From positions 31,546,844-31,610,843 of the forward strand of contig NC_088787.1 of assembly GCF_949628265.1 (NCBI RefSeq): DNA of 64,000 bases, written 5' to 3'. The DNA comes from Cloeon dipterum (lineage: Eukaryota; Arthropoda; Insecta; Ephemeroptera; Baetidae). Made by a program: the position numbers and the translations under genes. Position 1 is the stretch's first letter. Each line of letters starts with the position of its first letter. Below are positions 1 through 12,800 of this stretch, one piece after another. The notes beneath the pieces are model-generated. The model made no database searches, had not been told where the DNA came from, and worked only from the letters and a program-made list of their open reading frames with translations.

Positions 1-119
1 CACTTTAAGCAAATAATATGACTGCCACCTAAAAATTTCAACGCTGTAAAATCGCGTCCAATCGACCTCCAATATCACAAAACTGCTTAATTGAATTTTA
101 ATTAATTTTTTAACAGGTC

Positions 120-484
120 TGATGTAACTACAACTAGAGATAAATAATTTAACAAGGGACGTTCACCGGGCAGCTAGATCTACTACTTGGCCAGATTTAA
201 CAAGCAGGACAGCACGTCATGGGTAAGTGTTTCACAGTAAAATTGTAATAATTTTGCAATTTTAAGATTGAAATATAATTTAGATGGTTAAAATGTTTTA
301 TCTCCACAGTACCAAGTGCATGCTGAGACACAAGGGCACTGCACGACACTACGAGTTGCAGCCGAAGCCAATACAGATGTTTCTGCGCGGTCTGCTCGTC
401 TTCCGAACAAGAATGCAGAAGCGAGGCCAGGAAGAGCAAAAGAAAAAGAACGTTCACCATTTATGTAAGCCCTTGGTGTTCTAA
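120..484 (+). other. possible spliced exons, 3' end of an unidentified transcript
   Basis: A good acceptor (pyrimidine-rich tract ending in CAG at 119) and a good donor (GGTAAGTG near 221-223) bound one candidate exon. A second acceptor (TCTCCACAG) ends at 309 and is followed by a frame open to a TAA at 482-484. If the first exon starts at 120, all three of its frames contain stops, so the pair cannot be ordinary internal coding exons. It could be untranslated or non-coding RNA, or chance splice signals. Possible polyadenylation motifs (ATTAAA-like) follow at about 540. I recognise no protein similarity in any frame. Confidence 0.2.
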
Positions 485-560
485 GCAGCCAGTTGGACAT
501 TGCACAGTAGTAGGACTTGAGTCTCAAGTCAAAGCATAATTAAAGCATTTAAAAAAACAT

Positions 561-1014
561 GCTGGAGCAATCCTCTCTCTGGTGGCTTTGAACACCAAGG
601 GCATCCGCAAATGGTGAATTTTCGCTTCCCAATTTTGTAAAATTGTTCAGTTCAAATTGAAGAAATTTATAAGGTAAATCAAATAGCTATGCTGTGAGGA
701 AAGAAGTGTTTTCTCGTACACTGTACAGCAGCAGTTTCAGCCTTCCTTCTCAACATGTATACTTCACCTCTAAAACACATTCAAATATACGCATTACCAT
801 ATTGATTTGGGTAGCCGAAACAGCTGCTTCACTGTACATGAACATAAAATCTTTTTATATTTCATAAATATTTTAATTATCACTACAAGATGAAATAATC
901 CAGACTTAGTTTCCCACGCTAGAGCCATTCAGATTTCATTATATTCATGATTACATCTCATCATTGTGTTTTTAATTTTGTTTTACTGTGAATTATTGTT
1001 AAAGAATTAACCAA
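561..1014. other. AT-rich intergenic stretch, nothing recognised
   Basis: No ORF, repeat or RNA signature was seen here beyond general AT richness. Confidence 0.4.
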
Positions 1015-1024
1015 TTGCGAAAGA

Positions 1025-1275
1025 TTAAGTGTTTGAAGCTGTAAACGGATCGCGCCACTGTCTAAAACCGTGTACTTCTGATATAAAGTTCTCAATCCTG
1101 CTGCTTATGCATTCTGCTCGTAAAATGAATTATTTGTAAGTGTTGAAACTCAAAATAAGTCCAGCCAATCAACACAGCATCGCGAGAAACATATTTTGCC
1201 ATGAAAAAGTCATTCCCGGCAATTCTGTTTGCGGCGATTGGCTGGGCTGAATTTTCTTTCAGCATACATCCAAAG
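1025..1275. repeat. Family D palindromic repeat, diverged copy
   Basis: The segment begins with a GTGTTTGAAGCTGTAAACGG-like stretch and contains GGCGATTGGCTGGGCTGA toward its right side. Both match positions of the better preserved family D palindrome at 1510-1905. The copy is diverged and its right end looks truncated. It is non-coding. Confidence 0.5.
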
Positions 1276-1509
1276 AAATCTAAATAGCAGGATGCATATG
1301 ATAGCAGGAATAATTCTAATAAGTGTTTTCAAATGAAAATTAACTGTTGGTGCCATTTATTTACAGCTTAAAAACTATTTGTATGAGACTTTCGCAACTG
1401 TTAAAATTGTAGGGAACATTTTCAAGCTAATTACGCTTACTTGGTGTGATATAAAGTATTGTAGCTATATACTTCAATTTAATTGGCAGATCTCAATTGA
1501 CTAGTTGTA

Positions 1510-1905
1510 TAAACCCGGTGTTCGAAGCCGTCAACGGATGGCGCAACCATAGACTTTCTTAAAACTTTAATTTTTAAGGCACATCCGTTGCGATTTCAGA
1601 CTCAATCTAGCTACCGTGCATTCTTAATTAATTATGCTCACTTTTGATGTGCTGAAAACTAAAATCAGTCTAGCCGTTCGTCGTAGGAACGTTAGAAAAC
1701 ATTTTTTTATTTCAAAAAATAGTTTTTCACGTTTCTACGGCGATTGGCTTAACCGATTTTCGTTTTGAGCGCGTCAAAAGAAAGCATTTATTTAATTAAG
1801 AACGCACGGTAGCTAGATTGAGTCTGAAATTGCAGCGGAAGTGCCTAAAAACTAATATTTAAGTCTCTGGTTTCGCCATCAATAGGCGGCTTCGAACACT
1901 AACGG
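1510..1905. repeat. Family D fold-back element (MITE-like)
   Basis: Two arms of about 190 bp face each other. The left arm runs from GTGTTCGAAGCCGTCAACGG (about 1520) to about 1695. The right arm, read on the minus strand, starts at GTGTTCGAAGCCG (about 1890) and repeats the same order of blocks, including TTTCAGACTCAATCTAGCTA. The centre (about 1700-1725) is an A/T-rich loop. It has no ORF, so it is best described as a non-autonomous hairpin element. I could not define a target-site duplication. Confidence 0.65.
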
Positions 1906-2014
1906 TTAATAAAACTGGTCAATGAAAAAGAAAACTGTGTATTTATAGTTAAAATGTATGTTATGTTTTGAAATGAATAAAATATTTATTGAATTTTGAA
2001 AGAATAGAACCAAT

Positions 2015-2310
2015 GGATTTAATTTTGAAATTCAGCCTTGATTCTTTGTTGATTTGGTCTTGACGTCAAGGAAAACAAACTTAAGTTAAAAACGTGATTA
2101 ACCGAAAAACAATGCGAAAAAAGTGAAATACCCGCAAGGGGAATTTTTGGCTGACTTTGAAATTCAAGATTGATTCAAGTCTGGATCAAAGAAAAAAAGG
2201 ACCATTCCAGATATTGAATCAATCTTGACGTCAACCTTGAATCAGATTTGACGCCCTTGAATGTCAGCCTTGATTCAATTTTGAATCAGCATTGAGTGGT
2301 TACTAGGGGA
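2015..2310. repeat. Short-motif repeat cluster (CTTGATTCAA-like)
   Basis: Variants of CTTGATTCAA, TTGAATCA and CTTGACGTCAA recur at irregular spacing on both strands within about 300 bp. This looks like an old palindromic or tandem repeat. No coding potential was seen. Confidence 0.4.
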
Positions 2311-3689
2311 AATGTAATGAGTCATGAACAATAAACAACAACTAGTTGTAGCAACTACTGTTTTTCTTCTTGTGCAAATGTAACTATGTATGTGTTTGTG
2401 TTTTGCAATTGGATATATGTATTTGATTTGATACATTTATTTTGTTAAGTTATTTACATGCCAAAAGACAAAAATAAAGATTGTTCTTATTATAACTTTT
2501 GACTCAAGTCCCTGCCAGTAAAGGGTAAATGATCCACTGTAAGCTCAACAATGTATTTTTTAAATCGTTAATTTTTTGTACCTTTGGAGCCTCCCTGCTC
2601 GTCAAGGAAATAACATTAATAATAACGTTTAGGAGAGAACATCGGTAAAATATAAAATTGAAGCCGAAAACGTGTTGATTACGTCTCAAAAACCGTCTAG
2701 TTTCCTCCGAACAAGAGTCTGAAAATATTTTCGGCCTTAAGTATAATGAAGAATTACATCAGGGGTACGAGTTTGGCTTTATTATTTAGCAAAAATCTTT
2801 TCAAATTCTGGGAGCCATTTTTCATATTTTCCCCTGCCCAATTTATCGGGAAAGCTGTTTGAAATGTTGATTCAAACTTAAAAAATAATATTTCTGTATA
2901 TTTGATTTTCCCAGAGAGAAAATGGGGAATGTTCCGAACTCTTTTGAAAGTATGAAAATGGCATATCATTCGATTAAGGCAGTTACAAATTTTCTAACAA
3001 TTTGTTCAACAGAGGTTTCAAGATTAAGAAACAATTCTGCTAATAAATTGAAGTTTGTTCAGACACCGCCTATTTAACGAAAACTGTCACAGCGACTTAT
3101 TTATCCTAAAAATACATGTGTGTCAGTATATCGGGAGACGTTAGAACGCGGATATAAGTTTTTATTTATGTGCCCAGTGTGCGTAGTAGGTAATACCCGA
3201 GCAGCTCTAGAATTCAAATTTGGCAAGAAAAAGCCGACTGGATTTACGGCACGCCGCCGCACGCGTTCACTCGGTGGCATTTGCAATCGACAAAGCAGCC
3301 GCTCACACACTTTTGTCTTCCTCTTTCGCTTTATTTGGTAGGAAAGTTTGTTGTTCGTCTGCCCACTCGACTGGAGTGTGCCAATAACACAGAGAGACAG
3401 CACGGGAAATTTGAGCTCGCGCTCATAAATTACAAAATAGACATTATTTCCGACCAGATGAGAATGAATACGCTCGCCGGAACAAACATAAAATTTTATT
3501 TTCTGGCGCTTTATGCTGGGGGGAAATTAATTAATTTTGATTTGCTGAAAGGTTAAAGATTTATTTTCTACATTTTGAGTTCATGAAATTGGCATGAGGT
3601 CAAGCAAACTAAACGAAATGTACACCAGAAATTTTGTTTTTTTAATAGGTTTGCGCCATAAAAATATATTTCGACAAATTGTTCATTTT
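2311..3689. other. AT-rich intergenic stretch, nothing recognised
   Basis: Only short ORFs of random appearance occur, some open on both strands at once around 3100-3400 where GC is higher. No domain or splice-supported exon was found. Confidence 0.35.
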
Positions 3690-4170
3690 TACGGGTTTTA
3701 CGGGAAAATGTTGTTTTAAAAACCTCAGTAACTCATCTCCCCGTGGTGCGATTTCAAAAAACATAGTGTGCTTTGGATTCCTCTCACCGAGCCCGATTAA
3801 ACTAACACAAAATTTAATGTCCTTTTAGGTCAAGGTCAAAGGTCACTGTTAATTTTTGTTTCAATTTTTAATTTCGTAAATATGCTCGGATTTTGAATTT
3901 TTTGTGTGCATTAAAGTTGTCCTACGACATGCGTGAGCATTTCTGATTTGAGTTCTTTTCCTGTTTTCGAGCTATCAAAACTCGAAAAACACGATTTGTT
4001 CGACTTTATGTCTTTTGCAAATATTTGAAATTCGGAATATGGGTCCAAACTGTCAGAATTTCAAAAACCACCCACCATTAGACTCGTCTTAACCTCCTCT
4101 GACCAGCTGAAGGGTTTATAAGAGGGTTGATTACCCTCCACTCCCAAAATGGTACGTTTACCCCCTTGAC
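3690..4170 (+). repeat. Family A repeat arm
   Basis: The block order matches other family A arms: an ACGGGTTTTACGGG start, then a CCCGATTAAA-like block, three AGGTCA half-sites (3827-3832, 3833-3838, 3840-3845), and finally the TTAGACTCGTCTTAACCTCC core near 4080. The closest ordered match is the arm at 12345-12897 read on the minus strand. Non-coding. Confidence 0.55.
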
Positions 4171-4785
4171 AAATTAATAACTTTTTACAACGCTGGATTT
4201 TATTTTATATCTTTTTTGTTTAATTCACTTTTGAAACAAGATAATTTTTTGAGTATGAGTTTTTGTAAATTTTAAATATTTTGAATCCCTGAGGATTTTT
4301 TACTCTGCTAAAAACTGTAGCAGGGGGATTGAAACGGAATCACTGGTGGGAAATTCTTAGTTTTTTTTCGGCAGGTCAACGTTGCTGATGGGCATTGTGA
4401 CACTCGCCAAGAGAGCAACAGGAGTCGCGCTGAAGGGCCACTTTGCCTGGACCTTTTGTGATTGGACTGAGCCACCACTGCACAGCACATTTTAAAGCCG
4501 GCGAGAATTCGAGTCGCACACCGACCCAAGGGGACAGTTGAAAGCTGTGCGAGAAATTCAATGGCGTTTCCAGTGGTTTACTTCTAAATACGCAGTTAAC
4601 TTTTTGCACACAGAGAAAGTAGTTTTATTTATTCTGTACAATTGTTTCGTTCAATTGTAAAATTTAAAATACTCGGTCTTAATAAATTATTTCCAGGAAA
4701 GTTCTGGCAGGGGAATTAATTTATTAAAATTATTTTGCTCACACTATTCTCTATTTCACCGAAATCGCCGTTGAGAAATCCTTGA
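4171..4785. other. Spacer between family A arms, no gene recognised
   Basis: This is AT-rich DNA with a GC-richer patch at about 4370-4560. Short ORFs on the minus strand overlap each other and show no recognisable motif. It may be the interior of a family A element. Confidence 0.3.
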
Positions 4786-4789
4786 ATTT

Positions 4790-5760
4790 TCCATATTTGC
4801 GGGTTTTACGGGCACTTAAATTTCGATTTTTGGAATTTAAAAGTTTTCTGTAAATAGGTTCAAGTTGGTCGTAAAATTTGACACCGTTGAGCTCGTCTCA
4901 TCAATAGGACAACATTCCTGTCGACCTCAAAGTGGTAGGCCAAAGGTCAAGGTCACTGAAATCGATTTTTCGTTATAGAACTCAAATTTGACAATAATAA
5001 AATATTTTTTAATTTTGAGATTGCCATCTTGTGGGCTGGATAAGTCAAAATTGGGAAATCTGGAGAGTTTTGATCTAATTTTTATTAAAAAAATAAAAAC
5101 TACAAAATTTTTAGGATTTAAAAAAAAATGTTTTCACGCTCAAATCTCAGCTTGTACCGATCAGATTTTCGAAAACTGCACAGCATTAGAATATTATTTT
5201 CCTTTCCTAGATAGCTGAAGAAGGCTGAGGGGGCCTACCCTTCAACCCCCTTTTTGCACCCCATAAACTGTAACCTTCATGGGGTTGAAAATGGGTTGAC
5301 ATATTTTGATTGTTTTCGAAATCTGTGGGAGATCCTGTGCAATGTTTGTAAATCTGATGATTAAAAGCTGAGTAAGTGTTTTTTTGGAGATAAGCATAAT
5401 CAATAACAGGTGCGACAGCTAACAAAAATCACAGTCTACAAGAGCCGCAATATTTACGGAAACTGCATCTTGCTCGACTATCATTTTCACGTTCCATGTT
5501 GCAATGAAGGAGTTCCAGGGGGATAAACTTCATGTACGGTGCAAACAAACGTTTTTTAGGGTACAAAGGGGGGTTGAACGGTTGGCACCCTTAGACTTCT
5601 CAGGCTATCTAGGGGAGGTTGAGACGAGTCTAGCATTGTGCGGGTTTTGAAAATCTGAAAACTGGAAGCTGAGATTTGGAAGTGCAAATATTTATTAAAA
5701 ACCGAAACACACAGATTTTGCAGTCGATTTTTTTCAAAATACAACCAAACAAAAAAATCT
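4790..5760. repeat. Family A repeat, second subfamily, compound
   Basis: The stretch at 4790-5290 aligns by eye with 59880-60420. Both have TATTTGCGGGTTTTAC, then a CTCGTCT block, then AAAGTGGTAG followed by AGGTCA half-sites (4944-4949 and 4950-4955), and later a CAAATCTCAGCT block with an AAAACTGCACA-like run. Further inverted core modules occur up to about 5700, including CTATCTAGGGGAGGTTGAGA. No transposase was found. Confidence 0.5.
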
Positions 5761-6760
5761 GAGACTTGTTAATTAGCCTAGTAATTTGAAATCACTAACC
5801 ACCAATGTTTAAAATTTTTTTAAGCACTTTTAACTTTTATTACCGTGGTTACCACCTCTCTCGGCTCTAACTTAACTTTCTTAATTTGGATTAAATATTG
5901 CTTTTTTTATTTGTTGGCAAACTGTTTTTTAACATGTATGTACATTTATATATGGTGAGAATAAACAAACATAATAATTAAAATTTTATGCTTATATAGC
6001 AAACCCACACGAACACAGGGATCGCAAAACCCGCATTTTTTCGGCAAACCAATTACATCGCATAGAAACTGTTTTAGCTGGTTTCCGAAATTTTGCGCAT
6101 TTTGAATGCATTTTTTCCAAAATATGGATATTAAAGTTGTAGAAGTTTAGTTCATAAATGGGAATTAGATAAATTAGCAATTATTACACCTTTAATACAA
6201 TATGAAACTATAGGCATTATTACTTGGATGCGAGGGGACAACACAGCTCATCCCCGCCTCCAGCTGCCCCCGGCGAGAACCGCTTTTGCGGCCGAAGCCC
6301 CTTTTTATACAGGGTATGCAAGCCCTGGAACGACCGCCTGCTACCAAGTTTAGAGGACTGTGACGCATCAAAATTCCCATCCCTGTGCGAGCAATTTTTC
6401 AAGTGTTTGTGAGTGTTTAATTTATTAATTTACCGCAAATTATAAAAATGTCTGGCTTTTTAATTTTAAAAAAGGCAAGATTTCAATTGTTAAAAAAATC
6501 TAAGCTTTATCCGAGGAAAAACTGAACACACTTGACGGTTGTGATGAGTGTTTTCCCAAATATAACCGAAGATAATGCTTCTCCCGAAACGGCCAAAATA
6601 TTTTGACCAAGAACAATAGTAGACAAAGGAACAGATCATTCCAAAATGCCCAATTAGGTTGGTTGAGAGCAGCGATCTCGGCTCATCACGAATGAGTGAG
6701 CGTGAGGAGGCGTGCGTGCGTCGGGGGCGGTGGAGACATGCGCTCGGGGGCGGTGGAGGC
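5761..6760. other. Intergenic DNA upstream of the CCHamide-2 gene
   Basis: AT-rich except for a GC-rich island at about 6225-6380 and the promoter-proximal GC-rich block from 6655. The island has overlapping ORFs on both strands and no recognisable product. It may be regulatory. Confidence 0.3.
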
Positions 6761-6805
6761 GGCTTTTAAGGCAGCGCCGGCGGCCGTGCGGTCTCACTTG
6801 CTCCG
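6721..6805 (+). promoter_or_regulatory. Candidate core promoter and leader of CCHamide-2
   Basis: A GC-rich block contains a direct repeat of CTCGGGGGCGGTGGAG-like sequence, then a TATA-like TTTTAAG at 6764-6770, then TCTCACTT about 25-30 bp further on, which could serve as an initiator. The start codon follows at 6806, so the leader would be very short if this start site is used. This is inferred from position only. Confidence 0.3.
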
Positions 6806-9800
6806 ATGGCTTCCACCAGCAGTCTAGCCGCACGCGTTCTCCTGGTGCTGGCGGCCGTGGCCGCCTTGGCCACTGCCAAAAGTAAGTGAACATTTTTGCC
6901 TCTCCAATTTGAAAAATTGCACCTTTATGCACCGAAAAAGGCATTACCTGATGTAAATTATATTTCCTCCGATTGAGAGTTAAAAACGAACTAAAAAAAT
7001 ATATATAAAAAAAAAATTATTGGTTCTTTAGTGAATGGTATTTTTTTCAGTTTGCTCTCAACTGTTGCATGAAAAACCGATCCAATCTGCTTTCGACCCT
7101 TTTTAATTTTAAAAAAAGGTCTGCCAGCGTTTGTCATGAGTCATGACGCTTTCTATTCGAATATTGACTATTGTATTATCAATTTGCGTCAGAAACAGGA
7201 CAAAAATACCACGCATCATTTTTTGTTTTGCATTTTGGAGGGTGACTGCTGCTGTGCCAAAGAAACGCATCGAGAATAAGTCTATTTCGTAGAAAATTGT
7301 AAAGCTATTTCTAGGCGCATTCAACAATCACACTCATACGATTTATATTTCTATAATGTGATGAGAATTCAATGAAGCGTAACTAGAGACGGAGTAGGTG
7401 TAGGGTAAATAATACCCTCTAGACACGTTATTGTAAGTTACATAATCAGAAATACGAGAGCGAAGTATGAACAACTTTTTTTGTTTCTACTTCTGCATAG
7501 AGCACGTGCAGCGAATTTTAATGCTTTGAGATCGTCATTCCTGATCTGCTTGTTCTATATTGTCTACAGATTAGAGAGTTTGTGGGGAAAAATGAGAAAC
7601 TGAACAGTATCATAATATGCCTTAATTTGCAATCCTCTCACAGCTCTTCTCCAGCAATTAGGGCATTTTTCCAGATTAGGGTTTTTACTACCGGAAATTC
7701 ATGCAAAATAATATCGTTTTTTTGCTACCAAAATTATGACAATTTTCCAAATAGAAGCAGAGTTTTAATTTTTTCTAAGATGGGTTGCATTAACTCAAGC
7801 TTCATTTTGGACAATTAAATATTTTCTGGGAAATTGGGAGAGGAATATTCCTCCAGAACTTGTTAAAAATTAGAATTTGCCTAAATTTTTGCACTCGAAT
7901 TCAACATTTTAAAAAAAAAATTGTTTTCAAAATGATTTTGAATCAAATGACCAGCGATTGGAAAAGTGACGTTAATCGCGCCTGTTGCAAACAGCAAATT
8001 CACATTTTGGATTGAATAAATTCTCTGGTGGCAAAGTAGTGCGTAAAACGCATCAAATATTTCGACAGTTAAACAGCTCTGACGGCCGGGGAATGAGTGT
8101 GCAGCTACTAAGCGCGTGATTTGATTAGCGCGACACACACTCACTCTGCCCGCGCGCGATATTATTCAAATCAATTGGCTCTCCGCAAAATTTTAATCAA
8201 ACCGGAGAGCTCCTTAAAAGGACAAATGCGACACATTTCGCTCGATTAATGAACGCGTCAGGCGAGAGAAGTGTGTGTTGCTAAAATTTGCATACAGCTT
8301 TTGTTTGTTCACCAGGCAAATTGTGCTTGGCGTAAAAGCGGTATGCTATTTTCCTTATTTTGATTGCCACTGAGCGTTCGGAAACCACGTTCTGGATTGA
8401 AATCGTTAAACATAATTGCGGTCAAACTCTAACTGAGCACTTTGAAGTTTCGTCATAATTTTACCTGATAACTGAGCCTACGCGCTAGAAACCAATTTGT
8501 GCGGATAGTTCGAAGTTCGAAGTACATTTTTTTGGTACGGAATGTAAGCCCGGAAATTAAAACCAATTATTAGAGCAGAAAAAAGCTTAAATTAGCCCAA
8601 ATATCTTAACTTTCGTCATCAATTAATTTTAATCATTTGATAATAATATTAATACAACATTCAAAACGAAAAATTTCGGATTTTAAGTTAGTCTCGTTGC
8701 GTTAAAAACTTCTTCCTTTGGTATTTCAATCCGAAAAGTTTTGTTTTTAATTATTTAATATTTGGACAGACCACCAAATAAAACTTTACCGCTGAAACTT
8801 GTCAGAGGGAAATATTAAACGAGGATAAAGTCCGTTTTAATTACAATTTGGAACAACTAACCCCGAGTGTCGACATTTCAACTATAATTAATCATCTCGT
8901 CTATCCTAATTTTAAAACAAAGCGACGAAAACAAGACGAATCACATTTGTAAATTGCATTATATTATTTCTATCCCACTTTAGCAAGGACGCTTATGTCG
9001 ATCTTGAGGATTGATTGAGATTGCACAATTAATATAAAGCTGAAAATAACTGACGTGCGCTTTAGTTAAGAAATAGACTCAAATCAATAAACCAAACACG
9101 ATTTTAATTTAGCAAATAACAACTTTCAAATTTCAGCGGTCATTTTCTATCAATAAATGCTCTAAATCAATGCCAAACTGTAACATAAATTGCAGTTTTA
9201 AAAGTTTTGGACCTGTAATGGACCAAATTTTGATAACTGGGAAGACATGACAATTTTTACAGTTTAAAATAACTAATTTGATAATTAAAAGAAGTCTTCA
9301 AATCAACAAGTTTGGCCAAAATCTTTACTACGAACTTTTTGAATCAGTACAATTTCAACTAAAATTAAAACAAATATATGGACAAAATGGAAAAATTAAC
9401 CTAACCAATTATTTTTAATTAGATTATAGAATTTGATCTCCTGGAAAATATTAGCTCCATAGGAATAAATTTATATTCATATATGTCTATTATTGTTAAC
9501 AAACATTCCGTAGATGAAAAAACTGGAGTCTATGTGTGATTAAATAATTCGACTCTGTCGAAAAAAATCAAATTTTGCGCAAAATGTTCAATTTTAAAGT
9601 AAAGCCAACAATTACGGAAATTTTGCATTGTTGGCAATAGCAAGAAGTGGTTCGTTGAGCTTTTGTTTTGTGAAATTTAGGGACAATTTACCTCTACAAT
9701 GAAGTCAGGAACAAAGAAACAGTTAAATTTCAAATTTTGCCAAATTTGTCGAAAAATTAAATGATTTTTTCGCTTGATTTCGATTATTCTCCCGTCGCGA

Positions 9801-12800
9801 TCTATTCAATAGTTGGTGAATTTTGAGGTAAAAGTCCCTAAACTGTGATTTAAATCGCAATTTTACAATAAAGAGACAGTGTGAACTTGCAACTTGAATT
9901 AAAGAGCCCCGCCGATATATTTTCACCATTTGTTCAGCACACTAGAGGCTAAATTTTACGCTATTTCAAGAAAGAATCTGAGGCTGCACATTTTGAGATA
10001 CTTTTGATTCAAGAAATTACGTGCCAATTAGTGAATTTAAACTTTCAACTCATAAATTCTCGATACTTCAAAATTTCTAACAGCGACTCGAGATTTGCAA
10101 AAATCCCCCTAATTCCCGACAACTATTAGCAATTGGCATTAAAAGACTCATAAAAACACACACTATATTTTTAGTCTGTAACCACAGCATTCATGATGTT
10201 AAATTGTAGATAAGCGCGCATCATCACAGATTAAAACAATACCCTTTTGTAAATGCAGCACATCGTTAATATTGCCCATACGTCCTAATGGAAGCGCCAC
10301 AGATGAAGAGTGGGAATTTTTTATCACCTTTTACCTGCCAGCACGCGCATACAATGCTTTTTTCATGCCCATATACGTTTCCGAGTTTTCCCAAGCCATG
10401 CTCGAGCGCCCGAGAGCATGCGATAGATCCGAGCAAAAAAGAGTATATTATACGAGCGAGGGAAAAAGCTGCAAGGTTTGAAAGACAGAGAAGCAGGCCA
10501 AACAGGTGGCAGGCACCATTTGTTGAATTGAGTCTCATTTCATAAATTGCAAAATGACAGCGGCAGCACACCGGCAGGGCGAAACAAAAAGCGGCAGCGC
10601 TTTTGTGCCCGAAAATCCCACGCCAATTTCAACAATCGACTCAACCTGCCCCCTGCCCGCTATAAATCTCAATTGAGCAGCCCCTCCTCGCGCGCTCGCA
10701 CTTTTTATTTTGTATTTTCGCGTCTGAAACTGAAAGAGCAGGACTGTCTCCCGTTTCAGAAGGGCGGAAGGCAATCCAGCGGGAACGCTTACTTCGCAAT
10801 TTTGTGATGAATTAAAATTGCGCACATTTTTTATGTTTTCTGTGGAAAAGTCGATTATTTTCAAATTAAAAAATAAACAAGTAGAGTGTAAATCACGGGT
10901 CGTAAGATGGTTTCGGGAGTGTCAAGATAATCTGACGAAGACTTTCATTTCTGAGGGCTTTGCGGGATATTTTTACTAAATTTTGAGAATACAATAACTA
11001 AATTTAAAAGTAATAAGGTGTGCGCTGAACTCCTCTCGTCATGTCCGATCGAATGCACACCAAATTTGAGGTCATCGGTCAAGGTCAAAGGTAATTTTCC
11101 AACATTTGTTTTTTTAGGATTTTGAAAATCAGTGCCATACTTTAAAAATCCGAAACGCCCCTTAAAAGTTGTCTCAGGGTACGTGTGAACTTGTGTAAAA
11201 ATTTCTAGGTGGTATTTTGCGTCGTTTAAAATTTTGAAAAACCCAAATTTTAAAATTTTTGCAAATGTTGCGATCGCCAAATCTCGGGTTCTAATGGTCA
11301 GAAATTAAAAAACTGCACACCGTTCGACTTGGCTTGACTTCCCCTGGCGAGCTGTATAATTTTCGGGGTGCTCACCCCCACGGGCCATAATTTCACCCCC
11401 TATCTGATTTTTTTAATCCGTCACACTTTTCCTTCCAACGGTTGACACGTGCAAATTGATTATTTACTCTTTCGAGTGGAAAAAAGCACTGATGGTTGTC
11501 AGCAGAAGAACTAAACTCTCATCAAAATATATTATTTTTGCACATGACCAATTTTGGGCAAATTCCGTTCAGATAAAATGAGGCGATCCGGTGGAGCGAG
11601 GGGCCGGCCGAGAATATTAATTCGGCGCGGTCTTTTCTGCTTTTCCCGCCACCACTTTGCGACCGTGCGTGCGATATAAATGCGCGATTGGAAACGTGCG
11701 AGCAAGCGAGCGTGAATAAATACACGAGCTGCGGCAAATGGAACGAGCGGCACACAATACGTGTGCTATATGGGTGTCTCCTGATGCAAACATTTGCCAT
11801 TGAGAAGTTCACAAAGCGCGTAGGGAGTCGGATCGGAATTCCGATTTGCGGTCTTTCTACATACACCTTTCCTAATCAAACCCACCGGCATGAGTTCTTC
11901 CGCGCCCGAAACCACCAATTAGCACAAATTGATACTCCGACAGGCGTCGTTATTCAATTCCAATCAAAAGCGATATATAGTGAAGTGATTGATGAAAATA
12001 GCTCACAGCCCTTTGCCAAGTTAGAAAGTTGTCCTCTGCTGATCCAAAGGTCAACAATTAGAACTAAACGGAAACTTCTTCTTCGTCGATTCTCGTGTGG
12101 GCTCAGCGCTCCACCTCAATGGAAATATATCGCAGTGTTTGAAGTTCACTGCTTGTTTATGCTCTCACCTTGGAGAATACACCACCGCAATTTTGTCAAA
12201 AAGGCAAGGCAAACGACGTTGAAAAGGGTCTCGACTAAAAATACATCCGACGGGTTGCGTTGTGAGACTCTACCACCTTGCGAAGAGAGGAAAAACAGTT
12301 CATTAGTGCGGTTGAATAATAAAAAAATAATAACAATGAAATTATGGCCGATAGGGGTTTAGGGTTGAGGGGCGAGCATCCCAAAAACTATACAGATCGC
12401 TAGGGGAAGTCAAGCCAAGTCGAACGGTGGGCAAGTTTTGCATTTCTGATCTTCTGAACCCGAGATTTGGCGATCGCAACATTTGCAAAATTTGAGTTTT
12501 CGAGATTCAAATTTAATTTTTTGAAAATGAAACCAAAAACCACCTCGAATTTTTACACAAGGTCACACGTACCCTGAGATTAATTTTGAATGACATTTCG
12601 GATTTTTAAAATTATGGGGTTGGTAAAAAACACCCAAAATTTTTGGAAAATGAGCCTTGATGACCTTTGACCTCGATCGGTGACCTCAGAGTTGGTGTTC
12701 ATTCGATCGGGCTTGACGAGAGGAGTTTAAAGCACACCTTAACTTTTGATATGAGTTATTCGCCCAAAATGTTCCGTAAAACCCGTAAAAATGAAAGTTT